Of a stretch of DNA of 64,000 nucleotides, positions 26,140 through 36,604 are shown piece after piece. A program made the translations under genes and the position numbers. The stretch is taken from NCBI RefSeq assembly GCF_034718895.1, contig NZ_JAYERP010000001.1, forward strand, positions 1,612,001 through 1,676,000. The letters are read 5' to 3'. The notes under the pieces were generated by a model. The model was not told where the DNA came from and did no database searches. It saw only the letters and a program-made list of their open reading frames with translations. The number at the start of each line of letters is the position of its first letter. The first letter of the stretch is position 1. The stretch is from Paenibacillus phoenicis. GTDB lineage: Bacteria > Bacillota > Bacilli > Paenibacillales > Paenibacillaceae.

Positions 26140-27237
26140 TTAGACCCGAGTTGCCGATTTGCCAAGCACCTGCTCCAAGGCAGATATAAATTTAGCGTTC
26201 TGTTCCGCCGATCCGACGGTCACCCGCACGGAAGTTGGATATTTATGGAATCCTCCGCGCACGATAATCCCCAGCTGCAATAACGACTGAAACATTTCAC
26301 CCGCCGGACGCTGAACATCCACCATGATAAAATTGCCATGCGCCGGGAAATACTTCAGGCCCAGCCGGTCGAATTCCTTATACAAATAGGCGATTCCCTC
26401 GCGGTTTTTAGCCCGGCAGTCAGCCACGAATTCCTGATCGGCCAAAGCCGCTTTTGCCGCCGCTTGCCCGATCCGCGAAGTATTAAACGGCTCACGAACC
26501 TGATTGATCAGTTTAATGACCGCCGGTTGCCCCACGCCATAACCGATCCGCAGCGCAGCGAGACCGTAAATTTTAGAGAAAGTACGAAGCACAACTAGAT
26601 TTGGGTACTGGTTCAGCAAAGCGATCCCGTTCGTGTAATCTGAATCGGTCACATATTCGGCATAAGCTTCATCCAAAACGACCAGCACGTGCCCCGGAAC
26701 CCGGTCCAGAAAAGCAACCAACTCCGCATGAGGTACGATCGTTCCGGTTGGATTGTTCGGGTTGCAAATCCAAACCACTTTCGTTTTGTCTCCGATGCGT
26801 TCAAGCATTCCCTCCAAATCGTGGGTACCTTCCTTCAGCGGCACCTCGATGCTGACTGCACCTTCGATGTCGGCGTTGCTTTTATACACACTAAACGTCT
26901 GGTCTGCCATCACCGTCTCGTCCCCCGGCAGGAAGAAAGCGCGGGCAATCAGAGCGATGATCTCATCCGAACCGCAGCCGAAAATAATGTGCTCCTTCCC
27001 AACGCCAAGCTGGCTGGCCAACGCCTCGGTCAATTCTGCGGCACTGCCGTCAGGATACAAGCTTAAGTTCGCCAGCTCCTGTTCAATGGCGGCGCGGACG
27101 CGCGGCGAGCAACCAAACGGATTTTCGTTGGAAGCCAGCTTAATGACATCCTCGAGCCCAAGCTCTTTCTTCACTTCTTCAATCGGTTTTCCCGGCTGAT
27201 ATACCGGCAAATTGACGATCTGGGGTTTCGGCAACAT
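26140..27237 (-). CDS. hisC: Histidinol-phosphate aminotransferase
   Basis: PLP enzyme (365 residues) of histidine synthesis, also transaminating aromatic keto acids, which explains its place between trpA and tyrA. KLASNENPFGCSP at the N-terminus, WICNPNNPTGT, DEAYAEY and the PLP lysine in RTFSKIYGLAALRIGYG are visible. The start is the ATG at 27237 with GGAGG 9-10 nt upstream. A 14-codon longer frame is less likely because it contains that site. Confidence 0.95.
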   Translation of the reverse strand: MLPKPQIVNLPVYQPGKPIEEVKKELGLEDVIKLASNENPFGCSPRVRAAIEQELANLSLYPDGSAAELTEALASQLGVGKEHIIFGCGSDEIIALIARAFFLPGDETVMADQTFSVYKSNADIEGAVSIEVPLKEGTHDLEGMLERIGDKTKVVWICNPNNPTGTIVPHAELVAFLDRVPGHVLVVLDEAYAEYVTDSDYTNGIALLNQYPNLVVLRTFSKIYGLAALRIGYGVGQPAVIKLINQVREPFNTSRIGQAAAKAALADQEFVADCRAKNREGIAYLYKEFDRLGLKYFPAHGNFIMVDVQRPAGEMFQSLLQLGIIVRGGFHKYPTSVRVTVGSAEQNAKFISALEQVLGKSATRV

Positions 27238-27284
27238 GTATAGGTTCCTCCTCAAATGACTTTGTGATGGTTTAGCCAAAAAAA

Positions 27285-28106
27285 CTATAATCTCAATTTT
27301 GCCACAAAGTCGCGAATTTGCAACAACCCTTGGTCCCGAGTCGAAGCCTGGGACAAGAGCGGCAAGTTTTCCTCTATTTTACGCACGATGGCGCTGCCCA
27401 CGACCGCTCCGTCACAGATCGCAGCAAACCGCTCGACCTGTTCCCGGCTAGATATTCCGAAGCCGACGGCAACGGGCAAATCCGTTTGCGCTTTAACCGA
27501 GGCGATAAATTCGTCGACGCTGGCATGGAACGAAGTCCGTTCTCCGGTTACGCCCAGCGAAGAGACGCAATATACGAATCCGCGGGCACGCTCCAAGATC
27601 CGTGCAATCCGGCCGCTGGAGGTAGGCGCGACGAGCGGGATCAGCCTTACGCCGGCGGCATCCGCCAACTTCAGGACCTCCTCCGCTTCTTCATACGGCA
27701 AATCCGGAATGATTAAGCCGCTGATCCCCGCCTTCTGCAGCTCAGCCAACAAGCGCTCTGTCCCCATTTGCAACACGGGATTGTAATAAGTAAACAAGAC
27801 AAATGGCATACGGATGCCGCGTTCCCGGGCTTTGGATGCCGTCTCGATACAGGAAGCCACCGTGATTCCGTGGACAAGGGCACGTTCCGACGCCCGCTGA
27901 ATCACCGGGCCATCCGCCAAGGGATCGGAATAAGGTACACCCAGCTCCACCACATCGGCACCGGCTTCCTCCAGAACGGCCAAAATGTCGAGCGTCGTCT
28001 CCGGGTCCGGGTCACCGACGGTCACGAACGGAATCAGCGCGGTTTGTCCCGCTGCTTTCAGCTTCGCAAACGTGTCGTCCAGCAATTGACCTGTTGGTTG
28101 ACTCAT
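27285..28106 (-). CDS. trpA: Tryptophan synthase alpha chain
   Basis: Cleaves indole-3-glycerol phosphate to indole. TIM barrel of 273 residues with catalytic Glu in [16 protein letters not shown] (also the conserved Asp) and phosphate-binding GFGISS. Its start overlaps the trpB stop by 4 bp (ATGA), giving coupled synthesis of the two subunits of the alpha2-beta2 complex. Confidence 0.97.
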   Translation of the reverse strand: MSQPTGQLLDDTFAKLKAAGQTALIPFVTVGDPDPETTLDILAVLEEAGADVVELGVPYSDPLADGPVIQRASERALVHGITVASCIETASKARERGIRMPFVLFTYYNPVLQMGTERLLAELQKAGISGLIIPDLPYEEAEEVLKLADAAGVRLIPLVAPTSSGRIARILERARGFVYCVSSLGVTGERTSFHASVDEFIASVKAQTDLPVAVGFGISSREQVERFAAICDGAVVGSAIVRKIEENLPLLSQASTRDQGLLQIRDFVAKLRL

Positions 28107-29305
28107 ATCGTCTCCCCGCCTTTCGTATACGCCATAATCGACTCCACGTCCTTATCCCCGCGGCCGGACAAGCAAATGACGATGATTTCGTCCCGGCTCA
28201 TTGCCGGAGCCATTTTCACAACTTGGGCCACCGCATGCGCCGACTCCAGCGCCGGAATGATCCCTTCGGTCCGGCTTAGCAGCTGAAGGGCATCCAGAGC
28301 CTCACGGTCCGTGATTGGATAATACTTCGCACGTTCGATATCCTTCAGATACGAATGCTCTGGGCCAATGCCCGGATAATCGAGACCGGCCGAGATCGAG
28401 TGGGCTGGCAGAACTTGGCCGTAAGCGTCCTGAAGCAGATAACTCATCGAGCCCTGGAAGACGCCTTTGGTGCCTTTGGTCATCGTGGCAGCATGGAACT
28501 CGGTGTCAATGCCTTTGCCTGCGGCTTCTACACCGACCAGACGAACCTCCTGATCCTCGATAAACGGATAAAACATCCCGATCGCATTGCTGCCGCCGCC
28601 GACCGCAGCGACAAGCATATCCGGCAACCGGCCTTCCGCCTCTAAAATCTGCTTCCGCGTTTCATCGCCGATAATCCGCTGGAAGTTCCGAACCATCATC
28701 GGATAAGGATGCGGCCCGGTGGCCGATCCGAGAATATAGAAAGTATCATGCACATTGCTCACCCAATAGCGCAGCGCTTCGTTGCAAGCATCCTTTAACG
28801 TGCGTGTACCGGACATAACCGGAACAACTTCAGCACCCAGCAGCTTCATCCGAAACACGTTAAGCTGCTGCCGCTTCGTGTCCTCTTCACCCATGAATAC
28901 CTTGCATTCAAGACCTAGCAAGGCCGCTACCGTAGCCGTAGCCACGCCGTGTTGGCCTGCGCCGGTTTCGGCGATCACTTTCTGCTTGCCCATCCGCTTC
29001 GCCAGAATCCCCTGCCCGATCGCGTTGTTGATTTTATGGGCGCCAGTATGGTTTAAATCCTCGCGCTTCAGATAAATTTTCGCCCCGCCCAGGTGCTCCG
29101 TCAGGCGTTCCGCGTAATAAAGCGGCGTCTCCCGTCCGGAATACTGCTTCAGCAGATAAGCGATCTCCGCTTGAAACTCGGGATCATCTTTAAATTTCAA
29201 ATAGGACTCTTCCAGTTCGATCAAAGCGTTCATCAGCGTCTCCGGCACGTAGCGGCCGCCAAAAGGACCAAACCGTCCATGCTCATCCGGTACCTGCTTC
29301 ATCAT
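28103..29305 (-). CDS. trpB: Tryptophan synthase beta chain
   Basis: PLP-dependent condensation of indole and serine. The 400-residue product shows [13 protein letters not shown], the PLP lysine in [31 protein letters not shown] and the phosphate-binding VGGGSNAIG. Two adjacent ATGs overlap the trpF stop; either is compatible with the GGGTGAAGGG site. Confidence 0.97.
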   Translation of the reverse strand: MMKQVPDEHGRFGPFGGRYVPETLMNALIELEESYLKFKDDPEFQAEIAYLLKQYSGRETPLYYAERLTEHLGGAKIYLKREDLNHTGAHKINNAIGQGILAKRMGKQKVIAETGAGQHGVATATVAALLGLECKVFMGEEDTKRQQLNVFRMKLLGAEVVPVMSGTRTLKDACNEALRYWVSNVHDTFYILGSATGPHPYPMMVRNFQRIIGDETRKQILEAEGRLPDMLVAAVGGGSNAIGMFYPFIEDQEVRLVGVEAAGKGIDTEFHAATMTKGTKGVFQGSMSYLLQDAYGQVLPAHSISAGLDYPGIGPEHSYLKDIERAKYYPITDREALDALQLLSRTEGIIPALESAHAVAQVVKMAPAMSRDEIIVICLSGRGDKDVESIMAYTKGGETI

Positions 29306-29967
29306 CCCTTCACCCTCTCTACGAATGCAGTTATTTTCGCGATATCCTTCACGCCGTCGGTTTCCACGCCGCTTGAGACGTCTACGCCATCCGGCTGCAG
29401 CGTCTCAATTAACGTCCTAACGTTGCCGGGATGCAAGCCGCCGGCCGCAAAGAACGGGATTCCTCGCTCCTTGGCCCATTGACGAAAAGGCTCTGCAGCA
29501 GCCCAATCAAATGCAACGCCAGAGCCCCCGCCGTACTTCGGATCGTACGTGTCGAGCAACAGCCCGTCCAGCACGCCGTCATACTCCGCCAAGGTCGCGC
29601 CGACATGGACCGATCCGTCCGTTTTGACCGAGAATGCCTTGAAAAGCTTGACGCCATAAGCGTCCTTCACCTTCCGGCAAAAATCCGGGCTTTCCGTCCC
29701 GTGGAGCTGCAGGATGTCCAGCGGCGCCTGCCGCAAAACCTCGTCCAGCTCCTCCAAGGTCGGATTGACGAACACCCCAACGCTCTGCGGAACTGCCCCT
29801 GTGCTCCACGTTTGAAGCACAGGAAGCAGCTCCGCTGCACGGCTTCCGCTGATTTGGCGCTTGCTTCGGGCAAACACGAATCCAACATAATCTACGGGTA
29901 AGTTCACCATAGATTTTAGCACTTCAACGCTTTGAAGTCCACAAATTTTTACGGCCACTTCACCCAT
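29302..29967 (-). CDS. trpF: Phosphoribosylanthranilate isomerase
   Basis: Amadori rearrangement of PRA in tryptophan synthesis. The 221-residue TIM barrel starts [15 protein letters not shown] with the catalytic Cys in [20 protein letters not shown] and the C-terminal GGLHPGNV and [15 protein letters not shown] phosphate loop follow. The ATG at 29967 is preferred, with AAGGGA upstream; it overlaps trpC by 8 bp. A start seven codons earlier is possible. Confidence 0.96.
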   Translation of the reverse strand: MGEVAVKICGLQSVEVLKSMVNLPVDYVGFVFARSKRQISGSRAAELLPVLQTWSTGAVPQSVGVFVNPTLEELDEVLRQAPLDILQLHGTESPDFCRKVKDAYGVKLFKAFSVKTDGSVHVGATLAEYDGVLDGLLLDTYDPKYGGGSGVAFDWAAAEPFRQWAKERGIPFFAAGGLHPGNVRTLIETLQPDGVDVSSGVETDGVKDIAKITAFVERVKG

Positions 29968-30799
29968 TTGACGTCGTCCCTTCGGCATCCAATTCGCGGG
30001 AATCCGTTTGAAGTAACGGTCCCATTAAGTCAACCACGGCGTCCCCCACATTTTCTCGCCGCATAAACGTTTCTCCGATCAGCACGCCTTGTGCGCCGGT
30101 CTGTTGAAGGTATTTTACATCCTGCCGGGTTTGAATCCCGCTCTCGCTGATCAGCGTCGCACTGGATGGCACCAGCTCCGCCAACGCGGCCGTCGTCTCC
30201 AGGGACACTTCAAACGTCCGCAGGTTCCGGTTGTTGATGCCGATCAGCTTCGCCGCTGGAAGCATCAGGACCCGCTCCAGCTCCTCGCGATCATGCACTT
30301 CGATAAGCGCATCCAGTCCCAGCGCCGTGGCGATCGACAGGTAGTCGCGAAGCTGTGCATCGCTCAGGATTGCGGCGATCAGCAGTACAGCGTCAGCGCC
30401 AAGCAGCCGGGCTTCGTAAATCTGCCGCTCGTCAATCACAAAATCCTTGCGCAGCAGCGGCACATTTACGGCCTCGCGAATTGCGCTCAAATAGGCGCCG
30501 CTGCCCTGAAAATACGTTTCATCCGTCAGCACGGAGATGCAATCGGTTCCCGCCGCTTCATAAGCCGCTGCCAGCTGCACCGGATGGAAATCCGGGCGAA
30601 TCAGCCCTTTGGACGGGGACGCCTTTTTCACCTCGGCGATTAACCCCATATCCCGCTTCCGGCCGGTTGTAAGTGCCGCGTGGAACCCCCGCGTGGGCTC
30701 CATCGCCGCAATGCGGCGCTCCGCATCCGCAAGGGAGAAGCTTTCTGCCAAACGTGCGACTTCTGTTTTTTTCGTCTCTACAATTCGATCAAGATACAT
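29960..30799 (-). CDS. trpC: Indole-3-glycerol phosphate synthase
   Basis: Ring closure of CdRP to indole-3-glycerol phosphate. The 279 residues include MGLIAEVKKASPSKGLIRPDF with the catalytic Lys, VPLLRKDFVIDERQIYEAR, and KLIGINNRNLRTFEV. The C-terminus shows LISESGI and GVLIGETFMR. It overlaps trpD by 11 bp. Confidence 0.97.
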   Translation of the reverse strand: MYLDRIVETKKTEVARLAESFSLADAERRIAAMEPTRGFHAALTTGRKRDMGLIAEVKKASPSKGLIRPDFHPVQLAAAYEAAGTDCISVLTDETYFQGSGAYLSAIREAVNVPLLRKDFVIDERQIYEARLLGADAVLLIAAILSDAQLRDYLSIATALGLDALIEVHDREELERVLMLPAAKLIGINNRNLRTFEVSLETTAALAELVPSSATLISESGIQTRQDVKYLQQTGAQGVLIGETFMRRENVGDAVVDLMGPLLQTDSRELDAEGTTSNG

Positions 30800-31829
30800 A
30801 ACTTAATTCCCCCGTTGTCTGAATCAGCTGTTGCAGCTTGGCATAGGCCTTCCCGGAATCGATCGCATCCGCAGCGATCGTAACTCCGTCCCGGATCGTG
30901 TCCGCCAAACCAGCCACATATACGCAAGCGCCTGCGTTGGCCAGTACGACGTCACGGTGAGCGCCGCGCTCCCCTTGCAGCACGCGCCGGACGATCTCCG
31001 CATTCGTCTCGGGATCGCCGCCGATCATCGCTTCCAGCGGGTACGTGCGAAGTCCCAGATCTTCCGGCAGCAGTTCGTAGGTTGTGATCTCCCCGTTTTT
31101 CAACTCGGATACCCGTGTCGGCGACGAAATGCTGATTTCATCCAGACCTTCCTGGCTGCTGACAACCAGCGCCCGTTTGGATCCGAGCTCGCGCAGCACT
31201 TCAGCGATCGTCGACGTTTTGCTGCCGTCATAAATGCCCAGCACCTGGCGATCCGCTCCTGCCGGATTCGTTAATGGCCCCAGCATGTTGAAGACCGTTC
31301 GAATCCCCAACTCTTTGCGAGGGCCTGCCGCGTGCTTCATCGATGGATGATACAGCTGTGAAAACATAAAGCAGATGCCGATATCATCCAGACAGCGTTT
31401 CGCTTGGCTGGCGTCCAATTGGATATTCACGCCCAACGCTTCGAGAACATCGGCGCTTCCCGAACGGCCGGATGCCGACCGGTTGCCGTGTTTAGCTACC
31501 CGCACCGACACCGAGGCTGCCACGATCGCCGCCGTCGTGGATACGTTGATTTTGTGGATGCCGGATCCGCCTGTTCCGCACGTATCCAGCAGCTTTTGCG
31601 TTTCCGTATGAATTCGGCTGGAGGCGCCGCGCATCGCCTCGGCGAAGCCGGTGATCTCCTCGACAGTCTCTCCCTTGATTCGCAGCGCGGTCAACAGGCT
31701 GCCGATTTGAGCTGGCGTTGATTCGCCGTTCATGATCGCCTGCATCACACCACGCGCTTCTTCCCGCGACAAATGCCGTCCTTCAATCAAGCGGCTAATG
31801 CCCGCCTGAACGGTTTGCTGTCCTGTCAT
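30789..31829 (-). CDS. trpD: Anthranilate phosphoribosyltransferase
   Basis: Transfers phosphoribose from PRPP to anthranilate. The 346-residue protein has the PRPP-binding DTCGTGGSGIHKINVST, KHGNRSASGRSGSADVLEALG and FNMLGPLTNPAG motifs. It lies 18 bp after trpE. No fused glutamine amidotransferase domain is present and no trpG is in the operon, as in B. subtilis, where PabA serves both pathways. Confidence 0.97.
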   Translation of the reverse strand: MTGQQTVQAGISRLIEGRHLSREEARGVMQAIMNGESTPAQIGSLLTALRIKGETVEEITGFAEAMRGASSRIHTETQKLLDTCGTGGSGIHKINVSTTAAIVAASVSVRVAKHGNRSASGRSGSADVLEALGVNIQLDASQAKRCLDDIGICFMFSQLYHPSMKHAAGPRKELGIRTVFNMLGPLTNPAGADRQVLGIYDGSKTSTIAEVLRELGSKRALVVSSQEGLDEISISSPTRVSELKNGEITTYELLPEDLGLRTYPLEAMIGGDPETNAEIVRRVLQGERGAHRDVVLANAGACVYVAGLADTIRDGVTIAADAIDSGKAYAKLQQLIQTTGELSYVS

Positions 31830-31847
31830 CTCGATTCGCTCCTCTCT

Positions 31848-33410
31848 TTAGTTCCCCGGGGTATATTCGTAAAGGTAATCCTGATTAATCACACCGTCAT
31901 TTCGGGTGGCTGGCGGAAACATCTGCTCCGCTGTACGGATCGCCGTCAGCAAAGCCTTCGCCTTGTTCACCGACTCCTGATATTCGTTCTCCGGTATGGA
32001 ATCCCATACGATGCCTCCGCCGGCCTGCACGTATGCTTTCCCTTGCTTGAACACGATCGTGCGGATCGTAATACAAGAATCCATGTTCCCTGAGAATCCA
32101 AGGTACCCAATGGCCCCGGCATAAGTGCCGCGTGCCTCGCGCTCCAGCTCCGCAATAATCTCCATCGCCCGCAGCTTTGGCGCCCCGGAGACGGTCCCGG
32201 CTGGCAAACAAGACAGGAATGCATCGAAGAAGTCCTTATCCTCCCGCAGCTTGCCAGACACCTTGGATACCATGTGCATAACGTGGGAATACCGTTCGAT
32301 CTCCATATACGAGTCGCAGGTTACGCTGCCGAACTCGGATACCCGGCCTAAATCGTTGCGTCCAAGGTCGACCAGCATCAGATGTTCCGCCCGTTCTTTT
32401 TCATCCTGCAGCAGCTCCGCTTCCAACGCTAAATCGGCTTCTTCCGTCGCCCCCCGCGGTCTCGTGCCGGCGATCGGACGCGTTTCCACTCGGCCGTTCT
32501 CTACCTTGACCAAAGCCTCCGGCGACGTCCCAACGATAATCTCCTCGTCCAGCTTGAGGTAATACATGTACGGCGACGGATTTAACGTCCGCAGGACGCG
32601 GTAGACGTGAAGCGGATCAACTTCTGTTTCGATATGGAACCGCTGTGACAGCACCACTTGAAAAATATCGCCTGCGCGGATATATTCCTTCGCTTTTTCA
32701 ACGTTCGCGATGAACTGCTCCTTCGTCAGGTTGGATTTGACGTCCCCAAGATCCGTCACGACCGGCATCGGCCGGCGGTTAAAGCTTTCGCCCGGCCCCT
32801 CCTGCTGCAGCAGATCGGCCGCCAAATCCAGCTTCAGCTCCGCTTCCGCATAAGCCCGGCGAATATCTTCGTCGCGATCGTCTGGCTTCACGTGTACGTT
32901 GGCCACCAGCAGGATCCGCTGCTTCACGTGGTCGAACACGATCACTTGATCGCAGAACATAAACTGCATATCATTCAGGTTCAGGTCATCGACCTGATGC
33001 GCCGGCAGCTTCTCATAGTACTGCAGCAGATCATATCCAAAGAAACCAATCGCTCCACCCGTAAACGGCGGCATTTCCGGAAGCTTCGGACTGCGATAGC
33101 CCCGCAGGATCGCCTTCAACTCATCGACGGGACGGGACGAGCGCAAATGCTCTGTACCGCCTTCCCGTTGAATCGTGATCTCGCCCTTCTTCGCGGAAAT
33201 CGTCAAGAACGGGGCGGTGCCGATGAAAGAATACCGCGCCCACTGACTGCCACCTTCCACGCTCTCCAGCAAAAATGCCTGCTCCCGCTGAGCAATACGA
33301 CGGAAGATCCGGATTGGGGTTTCCATGTCGGCGAGCAACGTTCGGGCAATCGGGATCAGATTATATTCGTTTGCTAAAGCAATGACCTGTTCTACATTCG
33401 GGGTTGCCAT
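31848..33410 (-). CDS. trpE: Anthranilate synthase component I
   Basis: Chorismate to anthranilate, with glutamine-derived ammonia from a partner not encoded here. The 520 residues carry the N-terminal feedback-binding motif FLLESVEGG, then the chorismate-binding domain with PSPYMYYLKLDEEIIVGTSPE, TRPRGATEEAD, HLMLVDLGRNDLGRV and FSGNMDSCITIRT. The ATG at 33410 is chosen for its GGAAGTGAG site. It is first gene of trpEDCFBA-hisC-tyrA and is preceded by a TRAP-type leader of about 300 nt. Confidence 0.97.
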   Translation of the reverse strand: MATPNVEQVIALANEYNLIPIARTLLADMETPIRIFRRIAQREQAFLLESVEGGSQWARYSFIGTAPFLTISAKKGEITIQREGGTEHLRSSRPVDELKAILRGYRSPKLPEMPPFTGGAIGFFGYDLLQYYEKLPAHQVDDLNLNDMQFMFCDQVIVFDHVKQRILLVANVHVKPDDRDEDIRRAYAEAELKLDLAADLLQQEGPGESFNRRPMPVVTDLGDVKSNLTKEQFIANVEKAKEYIRAGDIFQVVLSQRFHIETEVDPLHVYRVLRTLNPSPYMYYLKLDEEIIVGTSPEALVKVENGRVETRPIAGTRPRGATEEADLALEAELLQDEKERAEHLMLVDLGRNDLGRVSEFGSVTCDSYMEIERYSHVMHMVSKVSGKLREDKDFFDAFLSCLPAGTVSGAPKLRAMEIIAELEREARGTYAGAIGYLGFSGNMDSCITIRTIVFKQGKAYVQAGGGIVWDSIPENEYQESVNKAKALLTAIRTAEQMFPPATRNDGVINQDYLYEYTPGN

Positions 33411-33449
33411 GTCTCTCACTTCCTTTTCGAATTGGTTTCAGAGCCAAAT

Positions 33450-33474
33450 AAAAAAACCTCTACCGAAGTAGAGG
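33450..33474 (-). terminator. Attenuator terminator in the trpE leader
   Basis: Minus-strand stem CCTCTAC/GTAGAGG closed by a TTCG loop, followed by seven T, 40 bp before the trpE start. The 5' arm CTCTAC can pair with GTAGAG inside the downstream TRAP tract, giving a possible antiterminator. Confidence 0.85.
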
Positions 33475-33576
33475 TTGTAGGATTTGCGGTTTATGGGAAA
33501 GCACAGCTCCTAAAGACGCGTCTTGCCGTCATTCTCCCACAATCAAGAAAACGACGAAGTACGCACAAGGAACAGG

Positions 33577-33713
33577 CTATTCACTCAGCTAAACTCAGCT
33601 CATCTCAACTGATCTCTACTCAGCTCTAAAAAATGTGTTTACTCTAAACTCTTCTAACTTAGAACTTACTCTCAACTAACTTACTCAACTAACTTGCACT
33701 CATCTAAAATCTA
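33577..33713 (-). promoter_or_regulatory. TRAP (MtrB) binding region of the trp leader
   Basis: Downstream tract (33577-33628): G/U-AG triplets spaced exactly 5 nt apart (GAGCT GAGTA GAGAT, one CAG, GAG..., TAGCT GAG) plus a final TAG, about ten in all. Upstream tract (33642-33713): about ten more TAG/GAG triplets, mostly in pairs TAGTTGAG. Known TRAP sites have 11 such triplets with 2-3 nt spacers. Tryptophan-loaded TRAP would wrap the RNA and favour the terminator at 33450-33474. Confidence 0.9.
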
Positions 33714-33718
33714 AATTA

Positions 33719-33748
33719 ACTATACCCTAACCGCGGCCCGTTTGGCAA
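33719..33748 (-). promoter_or_regulatory. SigA promoter of the trp operon
   Basis: Minus strand TTGCCA (33743-33748), 18 bp, TATAGT (33719-33724). Initiation near 33712 would put the first TRAP triplets at the very 5' end of the mRNA. Confidence 0.65.
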
Positions 33749-33805
33749 CCCAAACCTGCAGCTTGATTTGCCAATCCTAAAAATAGCTTCGCTCGCTTGC
33801 TGCCC

Positions 33806-34180
33806 TCAGGAATTGGTGGAGCTGAGGTCCGGACGGAGGCTGCGGGCTTCGTTCAAATACACGTGCTTCATATCCCGCTGCCCTTTGGTGGTGTTCACCT
33901 GAATCAGCAGCCGGATACACTTCGGCAAAGCGCCTTGAACCGGGATTTCCGTGGAGCACATCAGAGGAACCATATCCCACCCGTTTAATACGCGAATGGC
34001 ACGAGCCGGAAAAGTCGCCGTCAAGTCCGGCGTAACCGTAATCCAAACGCTGCAAATATCCTCAGGCTCGATTTCGTTGCGAGCGACAATCTCTTTTAAC
34101 AACTCAGCTGTCGCGTCCAGAATTTCCTGTTCGTCGTTGCGGGATACCGTCGTTGCTCCGCGAATACCTCTGTTATACAT
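33806..34180 (-). CDS. aroH: Chorismate mutase (AroH type)
   Basis: Monofunctional chorismate mutase of the trimeric B. subtilis AroH class, converting chorismate to prephenate. The 124 residues start MYNRGIRGATTVSRNDEQEI with the active-site Arg in RGATT. Conserved segments are SVWITVTPDLTATFPARAIR and VPLMCSTEIPV. The ATG at 34180 follows GAGGAGGG by about 7 nt. It overlaps aroB by 8 bp. Confidence 0.95.
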   Translation of the reverse strand: MYNRGIRGATTVSRNDEQEILDATAELLKEIVARNEIEPEDICSVWITVTPDLTATFPARAIRVLNGWDMVPLMCSTEIPVQGALPKCIRLLIQVNTTKGQRDMKHVYLNEARSLRPDLSSTNS

Positions 34181-35276
34181 GTTGTCCCTCCTCTTTGAGT
34201 TCAGCAATCACCTGGCGGACTTCGTCCAATGTCACGTCTGAGACAATTTCCACCTTGCCGATCTCTACAGGCAAAATAAACACCATCGTCTGTTCCTTAA
34301 ACTTCTTGTCGTGCATCATCGCACCAATCAAATCCTGCTCGTTCAAATGTGCCGGCATGGCCGTTGGCAAACCGAAGCCGCTCAGCAGGGACACCGTGTA
34401 CTTGTAAATATGCGGATCCCGGCCCCGGTTCACTGCCAGCTTCGCCGCTGCGGCCATCCCAATCGAGATCGCTTCCCCGTGCAAAAATTCACCATACCCG
34501 CCGATCGCCTCGATGGCATGACCCAGCGTATGCCCCAGGTTGAGAATCGCACGAAGCCCATTCTCCTTCTCATCCACAGAGACAACCTGGGCTTTCACGG
34601 AGCACCCCTGGGTTAATCCGTATCCCAGCGCTTCCGGATCCAGCACCAGCAAATCCGCCGTGTGCTCGCGGCACCAGTCCGCAAATGCCGCATCCCAGAT
34701 CAGGCCATGCTTGACCATTTCCGACAAGCCCGCCCGGACGTCGCGCGGCGGCAGGGTTTGCAGGCTGTCCACGTCATACAGCACCATTTCCGGCTGATGA
34801 AAAGCGCCGATCATATTTTTGGCCAGCCGATGGTTGACGGCCACCTTGCCTCCGACACTGCTGTCGTGAGCCAGGATCGTGGTAGGCATTTGCACAAACG
34901 CTACGCCTCGCATATACGTTGCCGCCACGAAGCCAGCCAAATCGCCGACGACGCCGCCGCCCAGCGCAACGACCACAGAACGGCGGTCCAAACCGCCTTC
35001 AATCGCCGTAGTCATGACATCCTCATAAACCTCCAGCGATTTGGATTTTTCACCGGCCTTCACGACTTTGCTGACCGTACGATAGCCTTTGGCCTGCAGC
35101 GAGGCTTCGACAACCGGCAGATACTTCGGCGCGACATGGTCATCGGTAACGATTAAGACAGGGCTCTTCGCCGACAGCTTATGCTGCTCGAAGAAATCCC
35201 CGGCCTTTCCCAGCAAGCCGCCGCCGATATAAATCGGATAAGAACGTTCGCCCAAATCGACCTGCAGTGTTCGCAT
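34173..35276 (-). CDS. aroB: 3-dehydroquinate synthase
   Basis: NAD- and metal-dependent cyclisation of DAHP in the shikimate pathway. The 367-residue product contains VVALGGGVVGDLAGFVAATYMRG, the DSSVGGKVAVNH motif with catalytic Lys, and the metal-binding HGLIWD and NLGHTLGHAIE. The start codon shares one base with the aroC stop (TGATG), with GGAGG 7 nt upstream. Confidence 0.97.
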   Translation of the reverse strand: MRTLQVDLGERSYPIYIGGGLLGKAGDFFEQHKLSAKSPVLIVTDDHVAPKYLPVVEASLQAKGYRTVSKVVKAGEKSKSLEVYEDVMTTAIEGGLDRRSVVVALGGGVVGDLAGFVAATYMRGVAFVQMPTTILAHDSSVGGKVAVNHRLAKNMIGAFHQPEMVLYDVDSLQTLPPRDVRAGLSEMVKHGLIWDAAFADWCREHTADLLVLDPEALGYGLTQGCSVKAQVVSVDEKENGLRAILNLGHTLGHAIEAIGGYGEFLHGEAISIGMAAAAKLAVNRGRDPHIYKYTVSLLSGFGLPTAMPAHLNEQDLIGAMMHDKKFKEQTMVFILPVEIGKVEIVSDVTLDEVRQVIAELKEEGQHV

Positions 35277-36445
35277 CAATATTCCTCCAGTTGAGCCAAA
35301 TATCCCTTATAATTACGCTCGATCTCCCCGATCGAATCGCCGCCGAATTTCTCCAGGAACGCTTTGGCCACTTCCCAAGCGACCACGTTCTCGAGCACAA
35401 CGCTCGCGGCTGGCACTGCACAAGCATCAGAGCGCTCCACCTGAGCAGCAAACGCCTCGCGGGTGTCGATGTCGACGCTTTGCAGCGGTTTGTATAACGT
35501 CGGGATCGGCTTCATTACGCCGCGAACGACGATTGGCATGCCGTTGGTCATCCCGCCCTCGAAGCCGCCGAGCCGGTTGGTCGCCCGGTAATAGCCGCGC
35601 TCCTCGCTGTACAAAATTTCGTCATGAACCTTGGAGCCTGGCAGCTTCCCGGCTTCAAAACCGATGCCGATTTCCACGCCCTTAAACGCGTTAATCGACA
35701 TTACCGCTTGCGCGATACGGCCGTCCAGCTTGCGGTCATACTGCACATGGCTTCCCAGTCCGACCGGAACGCCTTCAACGATACATTCGACGATGCCGCC
35801 GATGGAGTCGCCTTCCTCCTTGATTTTATCGATGTAGGCTTCCATCTTCTTCTCCGTCTCAAGGTCGGCAACCCGCACCGAAGAAGCTTCGGTGACTCGA
35901 GCCAACTCGTCCAGCGGCAGGTTATGCGGCGGTGCTTCAATTTCGCCGATGCGAATGACATGCCCGGCGATCCGGATGCCAAAGCGCCCCAGGAGCTGCT
36001 TGGCCACCGCACCAACCGCCACGCGAACAGCGGTTTCGCGTGCGCTCGAACGCTCCAGCACGTTCCGCAGGTCTTTATGGTTATATTTCAAGCCTCCGTT
36101 TAAATCGGCATGCCCTGGACGGGGACGATGTACTCTGCGTTTCTCCTCGTCCGTGCCTTCGATCGGCTCGATGTTCATGATTTTCTGCCAATGCTTCCAG
36201 TCGTTGTTCTCCACAACCAGTGCCACCGGCGCTCCTGTTGTATACCCGTGCCGGACTCCCCCGACGATCTTCGCGGTATCTTTCTCGATCTGCATCCGAC
36301 GGCCGCGGCCATACCCTTTCTGACGACGGGCCAACTCAAAATTCAACGCTTCAAAATCCAGCTGCAAATGGCTGGGCAAGCCTTCAATAATCGCAGTCAA
36401 CTGGGGTCCATGCGTCTCCCCGGCTGTTAAGTATCGCAAACTCAT
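35276..36445 (-). CDS. aroC: Chorismate synthase
   Basis: FMN-dependent formation of chorismate from EPSP. 389 residues begin [20 protein letters not shown] with the GESHG-like motif. [12 protein letters not shown], the [13 protein letters not shown] signature and [15 protein letters not shown] follow. It is the first gene of the aroC-aroB-aroH unit. A promoter with GTGACA and TATAAT 18 bp apart lies near 36505-36540 on the minus strand. Confidence 0.97.
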   Translation of the reverse strand: MSLRYLTAGETHGPQLTAIIEGLPSHLQLDFEALNFELARRQKGYGRGRRMQIEKDTAKIVGGVRHGYTTGAPVALVVENNDWKHWQKIMNIEPIEGTDEEKRRVHRPRPGHADLNGGLKYNHKDLRNVLERSSARETAVRVAVGAVAKQLLGRFGIRIAGHVIRIGEIEAPPHNLPLDELARVTEASSVRVADLETEKKMEAYIDKIKEEGDSIGGIVECIVEGVPVGLGSHVQYDRKLDGRIAQAVMSINAFKGVEIGIGFEAGKLPGSKVHDEILYSEERGYYRATNRLGGFEGGMTNGMPIVVRGVMKPIPTLYKPLQSVDIDTREAFAAQVERSDACAVPAASVVLENVVAWEVAKAFLEKFGGDSIGEIERNYKGYLAQLEEY

Positions 36446-36604
36446 GATGCTGCGTTCCCCCTTTAAACTGTTAAACTGTAAAGAACTAAAACCCGATGAT
36501 ATCTTTGCTCATTATAATATTGTTTGATGCATTCTGTCACGTAGTGAATTCACTTATCCTGCTCATGCAATCTACTATTTCTCTCACCGTAAGCGGCACG
36601 AGGC

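Noticed and set aside
33420-33720. T-box leader before trpE
   Set aside because: No T-box GGGTGGNACCGCG sequence; the triplet tracts and nearby mtrB point to TRAP.
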